Positions 22,168 through 33,989 of a stretch of DNA of 64,000 nucleotides are shown here, piece after piece. Made by a program: the position numbers and the translations under genes. The DNA lies in the NCBI GenBank assembly GCA_028571685.1, contig CM053166.1:59668111-59732110 (forward strand). Reading direction: 5' to 3'. The notes under the pieces are model-generated. The model searched no databases. It was not told the origin of the DNA and saw only the letters and a list, made by a program, of their open reading frames with translations. The stretch's first letter is position 1; each line of letters opens with the position of its first letter. This stretch comes from Heterohyrax brucei. Its lineage: Eukaryota; Chordata; Mammalia; Hyracoidea; Procaviidae.

Positions 22168-23154
22168 GGGGTGGAGTCAAGACGGCAGACTAAGCACAGG
22201 TCTTCTTATATCCCTCTGGAAACCAAGACCTGACTTGACAATCAAACGGAGCCTTCTGATCACGAATCAGCCTCAGGACATGGGACAGGGCTGTTAATTG
22301 GGACTTCATACCACTGAGCGAAAAACCTCTCTTTCGCTGACTCCCGCTCCTGGCTAGCCCCGGCTCTCATGGACGGAAGGTAAACGCACCATTTTCACGT
22401 TTTTTTTTCCTCTGTCTTGGCTGGCGGGTGGAGCTGGGTCTTGCCTAGTGGTTAGACTCAGATGCTCTGCTGGGGGGATAGGCAGGCGAAATTCCCATAT
22501 TTTGAGACCCAGGCTTAGGACTCCGTTGTTCTAGCCACTTTGAGCCTTTCGTTTTATATCTGCATCAGCAGGGTTTGTACGCAATTCCACAGCCAGTGTG
22601 CGGGACGCCATGTTGGTACTGAGATTTTAGTGGGACCTAATTCTTAGCCTGGGAGCCAGCGCCTGCAAACAGGACAGCGCTTCTCCGACAGAAAAGCAGT
22701 AACTGTCCCAGTGCAACCTACGTTGCAGGCCCTGCAACAGAAGCAGAGGAATCACTACCTCTCAGCACCTTTACCCCTCTGTCTGCTGCCTGTGTGGAGG
22801 ACGCCATCTTGGATAAGGTGGCTGCAGCTGGACCTAATTCTTAGCTAGGGAGCCAGAGCCTGCCCACAAGAGAGCACTGTTCTATTACAAAAGAAGTACT
22901 CGACGCAGTGTTGGCTAAGGCTAGGTCCTGTCAGCAGAAGCCAACAGAGCAGTAGCATTGCTGTATTTTGAACTAGTTTGTTATCATCTGAGGTTGTATA
23001 TAGTGGTGCTTACTTTGTCAGTTGAGAAGAGCGACCTCTACACCTGAAAACCTGACTTGTGAAGTGCTCAGATACCTTTGGCTTTACATTTTAAGACAGC
23101 GTAGAGAAACATTTGCAATCCATGCTCACAGTACCTCTTCCAGCCTCTACATAC
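22168..23154 (+). promoter_or_regulatory. L1-E 5' UTR / internal promoter
   Basis: Same layout as the other young copies. The 5' YY1-like motif has decayed (CAAGACGGCAG at 22178-22188). The two ~197-bp units are marked by GACGCCATGTTGG (~22604) and GACGCCATCTTGG (~22800). CpG sites are partly lost. Confidence 0.7.
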
Positions 23155-24114
23155 ATGGTACCCAAAAGGCAACAGACAATTGTGGCATACAAGAAATCAC
23201 ACATGGCTTCAGAAGGCACCCAAACAAAGCAACCAAGGAGTTTTCCAGATGAAGAAACTTTTATGAAAGCATCAGAAAGTGAATACAAAGTGATTATATA
23301 CAGAGCCCTACTAGACCTTATACAAAATGAAGCAGAATAAAATGAAAAATTAAGCAAGATGTTAGCTCTGATGGAACACCAGTACTCTGAAATCCAACAG
23401 ATCAAGAACAAAATCAAAGACATAGAAACTTCCATGCAAAGCCAAGAAAACAGAATGGAACAAATAGAAAAAAGACTTTCTGACTTGGAAGACGGAGCTA
23501 CTGAGGCCAGCGTCTATGAGCAGAAATCAGAAAAAAGAAACAAGAAAAATGAAGAAACATTAAGAAGCATGTGGGACTCTATTAAGAGGAACAACCTTCG
23601 ACTAATTGGAGTCCCTGAACAGGGTGAGACATCTGAGAACACAGAGAGTATCATTGCTGAGCTGCTGACAGAAAACTTCCCAGAAATCATGAAGGAAGAG
23701 AATATAGACATCTCAGATACATATCGTACGCCACCCAATATAGATCTCAAAAGAAAGACTCCAAGACATATTATAATCAAGCTTAACAAAATGAAACATA
23801 AGCAGCAACTCTTAAAGGCAGCAAGACTCAAAGCAAAGCTAACATTCAGAGGGAAAGCCTGTAGGCTCTTGTCAGATTTCTCAGCAGAAACCATGCTGGC
23901 ATGGAGACAGTGGCATGACACATTCAAAGCCTTGAAGGAAAAGAACTTCCAACCAAGAATTATATATCCTGCAAAACTATCTTTCAAATATGAAGATGAA
24001 ATTAAGACATTTCCAGATAAACAGAAACTCAGAGACTTTGTGAAAACCAAACCTAAACTACAAGAAATATTGAAAGAAGTTCTTGGCTCTGGCTTAGAAG
24101 AACAAAACCACTAA
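23155..24114 (+). pseudogene. L1-E ORF1, one nonsense codon
   Basis: Begins MVPKRQQ; the start is set by alignment to MGPKKQQ in other copies, although an upstream in-frame ATG exists at 23113. A single TAA at 23338-23340 replaces the Gln of AEQNEKL in the coiled coil. The frame is otherwise open to 24114, including NLRLIG, TPRHIIIKL and FQPRIIYPAKLSF. No frameshift. Confidence 0.92.
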
Positions 24115-24277
24115 CTTTATATTGTAGAACGACACACTACTCAATACTCTTTTAGGGAAGGCTCCAAAGTCAGTCACAGCTTTGATACAGAAAGAAGCAA
24201 TCCAGTGATCATCATGAAAACTATGGTGTCATCATAATAAAAAGAGGGATGTACTACAGTTGTTATAGTCCTTCCAG

Positions 24278-24532
24278 ATGGAGAGAAAGATGACAAGACT
24301 GGTAGTAATTAAAATTGGGTTTATATATAGTTTATTAAGGGGGATCATAGGAGCAGCTGTAAAGCACCACAAAAATGTATCATACCATTTCATGAAATGT
24401 AACACAGGAGTCTCAACAACTATAAAACCAGCTCTGAGAAAGGTGAAAAATCAACTCACTAAAAAGAATGTCCCAGAACAGACTAATAAGAACAGAGAAA
24501 ACATCAACATAAAAATAAACATATCACAATGA
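24278..24532 (+). CDS. Short open frame in the L1-E ORF1-ORF2 spacer (84 codons, uncertain)
   Basis: Starts MERKMTRLVVIKIG and overlaps the ORF2 ATG (24529) by four bases, an ATGA arrangement. Homologous to frames in L1-C and L1-H. No domain recognised. It might be a non-coding spacer that happens to be open, or a small translated frame that helps ORF2 initiation. Confidence 0.3.
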   Translation: MERKMTRLVVIKIGFIYSLLRGIIGAAVKHHKNVSYHFMKCNTGVSTTIKPALRKVKNQLTKKNVPEQTNKNRENINIKINISQ

Positions 24533-27500
24533 CAGCACTGAACACATACCTATCAATAATTACATTGAATGTGAATGGACTGAATGCTCCAGTAAAGAGA
24601 CACCGAGTGTCATCTTGGATCAAAAGACATGACCCATCCGTATGTTGTCTACAAGAAACTCACTTGAGACCTAAAGATAGGAACAAACTGAAAATAAAAG
24701 GATGGAAGAATATATATCAAGCTAACAATGAACAAAGAAGAGCAGAGGTGGCAATTCTAATCTCAGACAAAATCAATTTTAATGTCAAATCTAACATCGT
24801 GGACAAAGATGGACACTATTTATTGCTGAAAGGTTCAGTACACAAGCAAGATTTAACTACATTAAATATTTATGCACCTAATATCAGAGCACCTAAATAC
24901 ATCGAAGAAACACTGACTATACTCAAAAGAGAGTTAGATGACTCCACAATAATAGTGGGAGACTTTAACACTCCACTCTGATTACTAGACAGATCATCTA
25001 GAAAAAAGCTCAGTAAAGATACACAATACCTCACTGCCACAATGAACCAACTAAACCTCGTTGATATATACAGAACTTTCAGCAGACGACTACACCTTCT
25101 TCTCCAGTGCACGTGGAACATTCTCCAGAATTCACCATGTGATAGGCCATAATGCAATGCTCAACAAAATTCATACCACTGAACTACTGCAAAGCATCTT
25201 CTCAGATCATAAAGCCATAAAAGTTGAAATTAATAGCAGAAAAAACATACAAAGTGGAACTCTTGGAAACTGAACAACATCTTGCTCAAAAAAACATGGG
25301 TTATAGAGGAAATCAAGGATGAATTAAAGAAATTCATGGCTTCCAATGAGAACGAAAACACTTTCTACCAGAACCTATGGGATACAGCGAAAGCAGTGCT
25401 CAGAGGTCTGTTTATCTCCGTAAATGCACACATCTGGAAGAAAGAAAGAAACCAAACAAGGAGCTAACTCTACAGCTTGAACAAGTAGAAATAGAAAAAC
25501 AAAGGAGCCCCTCGGACACAAGAAGAAACCGAGATCATAAAGATTAGAGCAGAGCTAAATGAGTTAGAGAATAGAAAAACAATTGAAAAAATTGAAAAGA
25601 CCAAAAGCTGGTTTTTGGAAAAGATCAACAAAATTGACAAACCACTGGCTAAACTTACTAAAGAAAAGCAGGAAAGGAAACAAATAACCCAAATTAGAAA
25701 TGAGAGGGGAGTTGTCACCACAGATCCAACAGAAATCAAAAATATCATAACAGAATACTATGAAAGACTGTACTCTAACAAATTTGAAAACCTAGGGGAA
25801 ATGGACCAATTCCTTGACTCATACCACCTACCAAAATTATCACAACGTGAAGCAGAACAACTTCATAAACCCATCACAAAGGAAGAGATTGAAAAGGTCA
25901 TCAAAACACTGCCAACCAAAAAAAAGTCCAGGCCCACATGGCTTCACTGCAGAGTTCTACCAAGCTTTTAGGGAAGAGTTATCTCCAATACTACTGAGAC
26001 TATTTCACAGCATAGAAAGGGATCGAGTACTATGAAACTCATTCTATGAAGCCAGCATAACCCTGATACCTAAGCCAGGGAAAGACCCAACAAAGAGGGA
26101 GAACTACAGACCTATGTCACTCATGAATCTAGATGCAAAAATCTTCAACAAAATTCTTGCCAATAGAATACAACAATATATCAAGAAAATAATCCATCCT
26201 GACCAAGTGGGATTCATACCAGGGATGCAAGGCTGGTTCAACATCAGAAAAACAATCAATGTGATAAACCACATAAATAACACAAAAGACAAGAATCACC
26301 TGATTGGGTCCATTGACACAGAAAAGGCATTTGATAAAGTCCAACACCCATTCATGCTCAAAACTCTTAGCAAAATATGCATAGACGGAAAATTCCTCAA
26401 TGCAATAAGGGCCTTTATACAAAGCCAATTGCCTACTTCATCCTGAATGGAGAGAGACTGAAAGACTTTCCCCTGAGATCAGGAACTAGACAAGGATACC
26501 CATTCTCACCTCTTCTATTCAACACTGTGCTAGAAGTTTTAGCCAGAGCAATTAGACAAGACCAAGAAATAAAGGGCACCTGCATTGGCAAAGAGGAAGT
26601 TAAAATCTCCCTTTTTGCAGAAGATATGATTGTGTATGCAGAGAACCCCAAGATATCTATAAGTAAGTTACTCAAACTGATAGAAGAATTCAGCAAAGTC
26701 TCAGGACACAAGATAAACATAAGTAAATCAGTAGGATTCCTTTATATCAACAACGAGACTGTTAAGGAAGAAATTATCAAATCAATACCATTTACAATAG
26801 CCCCTAAGAAGATAAGGTATGTAGGAATTAATCTAACCAGAGAAACAACAGACCTTTACAAAGAGAACTACAAGCCATTACTACAAGAAACAGAGAGAGT
26901 TAGATAAATGGAAAAACCTACCCTGCTCATGGATAGGAAGACTTAACATTGTGAAAATGTCTATTTTACCCAAAGCAATTTATTTATATAATGCAACCCC
27001 AATAAAAGTTCCATCATCATTTTTTAATGAGATGGAGAAACAAATCACCAATTTTGTTTGGAAAGGGAAGAAGCCCCGAAAAAGTAAGGTACTACTAAAG
27101 AAGAAGAACACACTGGGAAGCCTCTCATTACCCAATCTTAGAACATACTACACTGCCACAGTGGTCAAAACAGCCTGGTACTGGTACAAGAACAGACAGA
27201 TGGATCAGTGGAAGAGAACTGAGACCCCAGAGATGACACCATCTCCCTATGAACAGTTGATATTCGACAAAGGCCCTACGACGTTAAATTGGGGTAAAAA
27301 CAGTATCTTCAACAAATGGTGCTGGCAAAATCGATTATCCATCTGCAATACACTGAATCAAAATCCGTATCTTACACCTTACACAAAACCCAACTCCGAC
27401 TCGATAAAAGACCTAAATATCAAACCTAAAACGATGAAGCTCATGCAAGAAAAGGTAGGAACAACAATGGAAGTTTTAATACACGATGAGGACAGACTCC

Positions 27501-28338
27501 AAAATCTGTCAATGAAACCGCAATCAACAGAAGAGGAAATAGATAAATCGGAACTGTTAAGAATCAAACACTTTTGCTCATCCAAAGACTTTATTAATAG
27601 AATTAAAAGAACACCCACAGAATGGGAAAAAAATATTTGGCAACTCTATGTCAGACCGACGCCTGATCTCCATAATCTATAGGGTACTACAAAATATCAA
27701 TAAGAAGAAGATAAACTATCCAATTTAGCGTTGGGCAAAGGAGATGGACAGACATTTCACTAAAGAGGAGATCCAGGCAGCCAAGAAACACATGCGGACA
27801 TGTTCACGATCTTTAGTTATTAAAGAAATTCAAATCAAGACTACAATGAGATACCATCTCACCCCAACAAGATTTGCCATGATCCAGAAAACACAAAACA
27901 ACAAATGCTGGAGAGGCTGTGGAGAAAGAGGAACCCTCCTACATTGTTGGTGGGGTTGCAAAAATGGTCCATCCTCTTTGGAAAGCAATCTGGCACTTCC
28001 TTAAAAAAATGGACATCGATATACCATTTGACCCAGTAATTCCACTACTTGGAATATATCCTACAGAATCAAGACCTTTCCCACCAACGGACACATGCAC
28101 CAGAATGTTTATTGCAGCACAGTCCACGATAACAAAAAGATGGAATCAACCCAGATGTCCAACAACAGCAGAATGGCTAGGTAAACTATGGTATACATAC
28201 TCAGTGGAGCACTACGCTATGATAAAGAATAACGATGATTCCAGGAAACATCCCCTAGCCTGGTTTCAACTGGAAGGCATTATGTTGAGTGAAAGTAGTT
28301 AGCGACAAAAGGACATACACTGTATGAGACCTCTATGA
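24529..28338 (+). pseudogene. L1-E ORF2, disabled
   Basis: Starts MTALNTYLSIITLNVNGLNAP. The endonuclease keeps QETH, GDFN and SDHK, but a TGA follows GDFNTPL at 24979-24981 and frames shift repeatedly afterwards. In the RT the catalytic motif reads FAED instead of FADD (near 26617): the first catalytic Asp is now Glu. The C-terminal segment with the Cys/His motif is open in two overlapping frames (27744-28004, 27919-28302). The stop after MRPL is at 28336-28338. Confidence 0.92.
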
Positions 28339-28393
28339 TAAGATCTCAAAAACAGACTTGTGTATATAAGAAAAGACTCTTTGACAGCTGCAA

Positions 28394-28427
28394 GGGAGGG
28401 GACAGAGGGAGGTTGAGGGGGGGAGGG
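28394..28427 (+). other. L1-E 3' UTR G-rich purine tract
   Basis: At least five G-runs of three or more within ~35 bases, the longest GGGGGGG, located ~60 bases after the ORF2 stop. Conserved in position in the other young copies. Confidence 0.75.
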
Positions 28428-29339
28428 TTTAGTTTAGATGGTTGCTAGAAATCTGGTTGGAAGAAAGCGGTGATAGCACACATTAGAAACAAGAACAACA
28501 TTAAGTGGACTTCAGCATAACTTGAGTACTCCTTACATCTTAACCCAATATTGCAAGGATACAGTAGCTGGGGCAGGGGGCATGGGACCATGCTCTTATG
28601 CAAAATCGAGGCCAATTGGCACAACTAGCATTTTGCTAAGAGAGCTCTCTGCACCCCACATTGGTAAGTCTCGTCTGAGGTCTTAAAAGCTGCCAAGCTG
28701 CCATCCGAGGACACAGCAAATGGTCCCAACTCAGCAGGAACGGTTGTTCACCGAGGACCAAAATGACATGCGGTAAACACAACCTAGAAGACAGAGAGAC
28801 CCATAAGAGTGGGTGCCTTCATTGACTTGGGACTGGAAGAACCGGATGGTCCCCAGCCACCACCAATGGCAGCCACGATGGAGCTCACTAGGTTGAGTGT
28901 CACTGGCAACGCAAGAATAAAAGGGGTTCATCCTGAGATCTCCACTAAAAGACCTCAATTGATGGTCCAGCGGTTTCGGGGTTCCCCTGAGAGCATGGCC
29001 CCTGGCCCTGATGCTGCCCTTACCCATAAATTATAATGAAGTTCCACTCTTTGGACAGGAATGGATTGGACTTGGCAATGCAGAGTGACCTTATATTGGT
29101 TGCACTTTATGGTTCTATACATCTATAGGATGTCATCCTGCTGACCTCTGGCTGGAGGAAGGAGAGTGGGTGGAGAGGAGTGGAAAGGAGGCTGTTGGGA
29201 GGATGAGACATGTATGGAGCAGAGAGGAATAGTGTGCTGTCACTGGATAGGGAGAACAATGGAAGCTGCATATAGGTGGGCATGTAAATTTATACGGGAA
29301 TGTACATTTTCACTCAGTCATATTAAATAAAAAAAAGAG

Positions 29340-29690
29340 AGAGAGAGAGATATCTATACAATAGAATGTTATTCATACCAAGCCAAGTGCCAATGTTATT
29401 CATACATAAATAAAAATGCAATTTTGATATGTGGCACAACATGAATGAAGTGTAAAATAGTCATGCTATATGAAATAAGCCAGATTCAAAAAGATTCTGT
29501 AAGATTGCAACTGCATGAAATATCTAGAACAAATTGGTAAATTCAGTTATATTGAGATTTAAAACTCCCAAATACCAAAGCTACCATAAAGAATGAAAAC
29601 ATAAGTCATATTAGGAGAATGTATATTTTCAATGTATGTAAGTGACAAAGAATATGTACAAGTCAATAAGAAAACAAAACAAAACAAAAT
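29340..29690 (+). mobile_element. Ancient L1 (L1M-like), 3' end after the L1-E insertion
   Basis: Continues the sentence broken at 22167: 'tacaatagaatgttattcat', 'gtggcacaacatgaatgaag', 'gaaataagccagattcaaaa', the standard 3' coding end of old L1s. 29341-29350 is a short GA run at the junction. Weak after ~29560. Confidence 0.7.
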
Positions 29691-29951
29691 ACAAATAAAT
29701 TAACAACAGAAATATGGGCAAAGGGATTAATAGACAATTCATAGAAAATCTAGTTAACTAATAAACCTGTAAAAAGATAATCAAACTTACTAATAATTTG
29801 AGAAACAAAAATGATAACTACAATGAAATTCCATTTTATATAGATTAGTTGAAAAATGTGCAACAATTGTGAAAGCACAAATTGGTATAGCCACTTTGGA
29901 GAGCAATTTGGAACTGTTTAGTAAAACTGAAAGTACATACACATCTTTCAG

Positions 29952-30150
29952 TTACCACTTCGCAAATTCTGACTTATGGTGACCCCGTATGTGTCACAGT
30001 AGAACTGTCCTCCATAGGATTTTCAGTGGCTGATTTTTCAGAGGGAGATTTCCAGATTATCTTGTTTGAGAAGTCTCTGGATAGACTCAAAACTCTAACC
30101 ATTCGGTTAGCAACTGAAAGAGTTAACTGCTTGCATTACCCAGGGACTCC
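29952..30150 (-). mobile_element. AfroSINE
   Basis: Minus strand, with 'gaccccgtatgtgtcacagt' in the tail half and 'ttacccagggactcc' at the head end. Same subtype as 21662-21815. Confidence 0.8.
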
Positions 30151-30190
30151 ATGCACATACCTAAAAAGAAAGAAACAAACAAACAAACAA

Positions 30191-30345
30191 AAGAACCCCT
30201 ACTGCTGTGAAGTTAATTCTGACTCATAGTGACCCTGTTGGACAGAGTAGAACCACATGGTTTTCAGGGAGTACATAGGGGATTCAAACTGCTGACCTTT
30301 TGTTTAGCAACCATAGCTTTTAACCACTATGCCAGTAGGGTTTCC
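30191..30345 (-). mobile_element. AfroSINE
   Basis: Minus strand. Contains 'tgactcatagtgaccctg', 'gacagagtagaacc' and 'ttaaccactatgccagtag'. Follows a (CAAA)n-like stretch at 30174-30190. Confidence 0.85.
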
Positions 30346-30535
30346 ACTGCATGTACATAGAACTTAATGATTCCCCTGAAGACACGTACAGTGTAGCTTT
30401 AGGTCATCAGTGAGAGAATGAATAATTTGTGGTATATGCATGCAGTAATACTCTGTAGCAGTTGAAATAAATAAACCAGAGGTATACACATACATGTCAA
30501 CCTAGAAAAATCTTAAAAATCGTAATGTTAACCTT

Positions 30536-31055
30536 TGTCATGAGACCAGAAGAATTAGACGAAGCCCAGCTACCATTATATTTACGTAATGTTTTGATCA
30601 AAGATTGTATAGAAGAATCTTGATCAAAAGGGGGAAAATGTAGAAAAAAATTTCAAATTATCATGGAATTCAGGCTTTCTAGAGCTATGGAGGCTGGATG
30701 AACCCCTGAAATTATTATTTTTAAAATGAACTTAAAAACTGAAACCAAAAATATCCCTTGAATTCTTCTTAAATCCAAACAGTAGCTCAGCTTAACTAGT
30801 AAATAATGTCTACCTTGAGCATTGTGCTCTTCTAAGATTTATCTGTATGAGATAAAGTTGAAAACAGCAACTCAAATGATTAGGCAGGAAAACTTAGGGG
30901 ATAGTGAATTTATGTTAATGGGGAGGAAAATCTCAGAAAACAAGGGTAGGAATAGTTGCATAACTTGAAGAATGTAATCAATATCATTGAGTTGCACTTG
31001 TAAAAACTGAGTTGGCATATCTTCTGCTGTATGTATTCTGAAAAAAAACAAAATA
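30536..31055 (+). mobile_element. L1 3' UTR fragment, second subtype
   Basis: Homologous to 20641-21058 over most of its length and extended upstream with 'gagaccagaagaattaga'. Inserted within the second ancient L1. Confidence 0.65.
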
Positions 31056-31261
31056 AAATAAATTGTATATAGCAAATAGCAAAAAAGTCATAAGGCTAAG
31101 ACAAAGGTGAACCTCAGGAAAGTGACACAGTATGGTTCTATTTACATGAAATTTTAAAATATAAAGTCAATATTTTGTATTGTTTAGTGAAACATTTGTA
31201 GTGAAAGTGTGGATATCTACATGAAAATTGAACTCCCTACTCTGAAGAGATATGTGGTGGG

Positions 31262-33760
31262 TGTTGTCATAATGTGGTGGCATGCACGGTGCTGTGAAAC
31301 TGGAAGATTTGCCACTGGTATTTCAAGCATCAGCAGTATCACCCATGGTAGACAGGTTTCAGTGGAACCTCCAGACTAAGACAGACTAGGAAAAAGGACT
31401 CAGCCATCTACTTCTGAAAAATATGGCCAGCAAAAACTTCATGGACAGCATCTGAACATTGATACAGGGATAGAAAGTGAATCCTTCGGAGTGAAAGACA
31501 CTAGATATATGACTAGGGAAGAGCTGTCCCCTCAAAGTAGAGTTGACCTTAATAACACAGTTGGAGTCAAACTTTCAGGACCTTCATTTGCTGATGTGGC
31601 ATGACTCCAAATGAGTAAAATCAGCTGCAAAGCTTCGTTAATAATTGGAAAACAGAATGTATGAAACATGAATGTAAGAAAATTTGAAGTCCTCAAAAAT
31701 GAAATGAAAATCATAAACATTGATATCCTAGGCATTAGTGATCTAAGTGGACTGATACTGGCCAGGAATGATAAACTGAAGAGGAGTAGCATCATGATCA
31801 TTGTCAAAAAGAACATTTTAAGATCTCTCCTGAAGTACATCACTATCAGTGAGAATAATATCCATACATCTACATGGAAGAACAATTAATAGGACTATTT
31901 CTAAATTTTTACAACCATTAAAGCCAAAGATCAAGAAATTGAAGTTTTTTTAAACAATTTCTGCAGCCTGAAATTGATCAAAGTTTCAGTCAAGATGCAT
32001 TGATAATTACTGATGAGTGGAATGCCATTGACTTATGGAGACCCCATGTGTGTTGGAAACCGTAAGGAATTATCAGTAGTTGGAAAATACAGCTTTAGTG
32101 ATAGAAACAATGCCAGAGGTTGCATGATAGCATTTTGCAAGACTAGTGACTTTTTCATTGCTAATATGTTTTTTTCAAAAACATAAACAGTGACTGGACC
32201 TTGCCAGAGGGAGTACACAGGAATCAAATTGACTACATCTGTGGAAAGAAATGATGGAAAAGCTCAATCATTCACCAGAACAAGGCCAAGGGCCAATTGC
32301 AAAACAAACCATAAATTGCTCATATGTGAGTTCAAGTTGAAGCTGAAGAAAATTAGAACCAGTCCATAAGAACCAAAGTAAAACCTTCCATATATTTCAC
32401 CCAAATGTAGAGACAATCTCAAGACTATATTTGAGTCATTGAACACTAATGATTGAAGACCAGACGATTTACAAAATGATACCAAGGACATCATAGATGA
32501 AGGAAACAAGAGGTCATTGAAAAGACAGGAAAGAAAGAAAGACCAAACGAAATGTCAGAAGAGACTCTGAAAGTTTATCTGGAACATAGAGTGGCTAAAG
32601 CTAAAGGAGGAAATGTTGAAATAAAAGAGCTTAACAAAAGACTTAAAACGGCAGTTTGAGAAGACAAGGTAAAGTAATATAATGAAGTGTGCAAAGACAT
32701 GGAGTTAGAAAACAAAAGGGAAGAACACATTTAGCATATCTCAAGCTGAAAGAAGTGAAGAAAAAAATTCAAGCCTCAGGTTGCAATACTGAAGGATCCT
32801 ACAAGGAAAATATTGAACAGAACAAGAGAATATTCCACAGTTGAAAGTTAGGAAAGGTGTAAGTCAGGCTTGTATCCTTTTGCCATACCTTTTTAGTCTG
32901 CATACTGAGAAAACAATCCGAGAAGCTGGACTATATGAAGAAGGACGGAACATCAAGACTAGAAGGGAGACTCAGTAACAACCCTGCTTCCTGAAAGTGA
33001 GTAGGACTTGAAACACTTACTGATGAGGATCAAAGATCACAGTCTTCAGTACGAATTACATCTTGACACAAAGAAAACAAAAATCCTCACAACTGAACCA
33101 ACAAGCAACACCATTATAAGTGGAAAAAAGATTCATGTTGTCAAGGATTTCCTTTTACTGGGACCAACAATCAATACCTATGTAAGCAGCAGTGAGGAAA
33201 TCAAAGGAGGCATGATATTGGACCAATCTGCTGCAAGACATGTCTTTAAAGTGTTAGAAGGAAAGATGTCGCTTTAATGACTAAGGTGTGCCTGACCCAA
33301 AGCCGTGGTGTTTTCTGTAGCATTATATGCATGTGAAAGTTGAACAGTCAATAAAGAAGACTGAATTAAAATTGATGCCTCTGGATTATAGCATTTTCAA
33401 AGAATATTGAATATACTATGGACCTCCAGAAGAACAAGCAAGTCTATCTTGAAAGCACAGCTAGAATGCTCTTTAGAGGCAAGGATGGTGAGACTCTGTC
33501 TCACATACTTTGGACATGTTATCAGGAGGGAAACATGTTATCAGGGAAAGGGCATATTACTTGATAAAGTAGAGGGTCAGCAAAAAAAGAGGAAGACTCT
33601 CAATGGGATGGACTGACACAGTGGCTATAACAATGGGCTCAAACATAACAACGATTGTGAGTATGGCACAGGAATGGGCAGTGCTTCTTTCTGTCACATA
33701 TAGGGTCACTATGAATCAGAGTTGACTCAGTGGCAATGGATTTGGTTTGGTTTTGGGTAT
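31262..33760 (+). mobile_element. RTE (BovB-like) LINE, internally deleted
   Basis: Plus strand, non-LTR element of the RTE clade. An endonuclease-like N-terminal relic is at ~31650-32260, the linker follows, then a jump near 32820-32850 from linker to late RT: most of the RT palm, including the FADD-type motif, is missing. The C-terminal part is readable (33008-33277: KKTKILTTEPTSN, VVKDFLLLG) and continues to ~33620. The tail (33697-33757) is the same one carried by AfroSINEs. Many stops; inactive. Confidence 0.85.
33008..33616 (+). pseudogene. RTE ORF2 C-terminal remnant
   Basis: Two open pieces (33008-33277 and 33407-33616) in different frames encode the end of RTE reverse transcriptase and the region following it, with HLLMRIKDHSLQYELHL, KIHVVKDFLLLG and LTYFGHVIRRE. 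The first is homologous to the minus-strand piece at 36667-36479. Confidence 0.75.
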
Positions 33761-33832
33761 ATGCCACATCTCTGCAATTACATTTCTGTCCCTCTGCCAC
33801 CTCCACCAGAGGAAACACTCTCCAGAGTTGTT

Positions 33833-33983
33833 ACTAAGTGTAGTTGAATTGGTTTTGACTCATAGCAACCCTGGAAGACAGAGTAGAACTGCCCCATAGC
33901 TTCCAAGGAGGTCCTGGTGGGTTTGAACTGCTGACCTTTTGGTTAGCAGCTGTAGTACTTAACCACTATGTCACCAGGGTTTC
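33833..33983 (-). mobile_element. AfroSINE
   Basis: Minus strand, with 'gacagagtagaactgcccc' and 'gttagcagctgtagtacttaac'. It lies 70-80 bases after the RTE tail; the intervening 33761-33832 is unrecognised. Confidence 0.88.
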
Positions 33984-33989
33984 TGATGT

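Larger units (their letters stand above)
22168..29330 (+). mobile_element. L1-E: full-length young L1 (about 7.16 kb)
   Basis: Plus-strand complete element: 5' UTR (22168-23154), ORF1 (23155-24114), spacer, ORF2 (24529-28338), and a 3' UTR with a G-rich tract ending in an A-rich tail. It is inserted in an ancient plus-strand L1. Both ORFs carry inactivating changes. Confidence 0.94.
29691..31250 (+). mobile_element. Second ancient L1 3' end, interrupted
   Basis: 29700-29945 matches the ORF2 C-terminal region of an old L1, 30350-30535 the 3' coding end ('tgtggtatatgcatgcagta') and 31060-31180 its continuation ('atggttctatttacatgaaa'). SINEs and an L1 3' UTR fragment separate the pieces. Confidence 0.6.

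Noticed and set aside
31532-31885. 117-codon minus-strand frame
   Set aside because: It is the shadow of the RTE endonuclease region on the plus strand.
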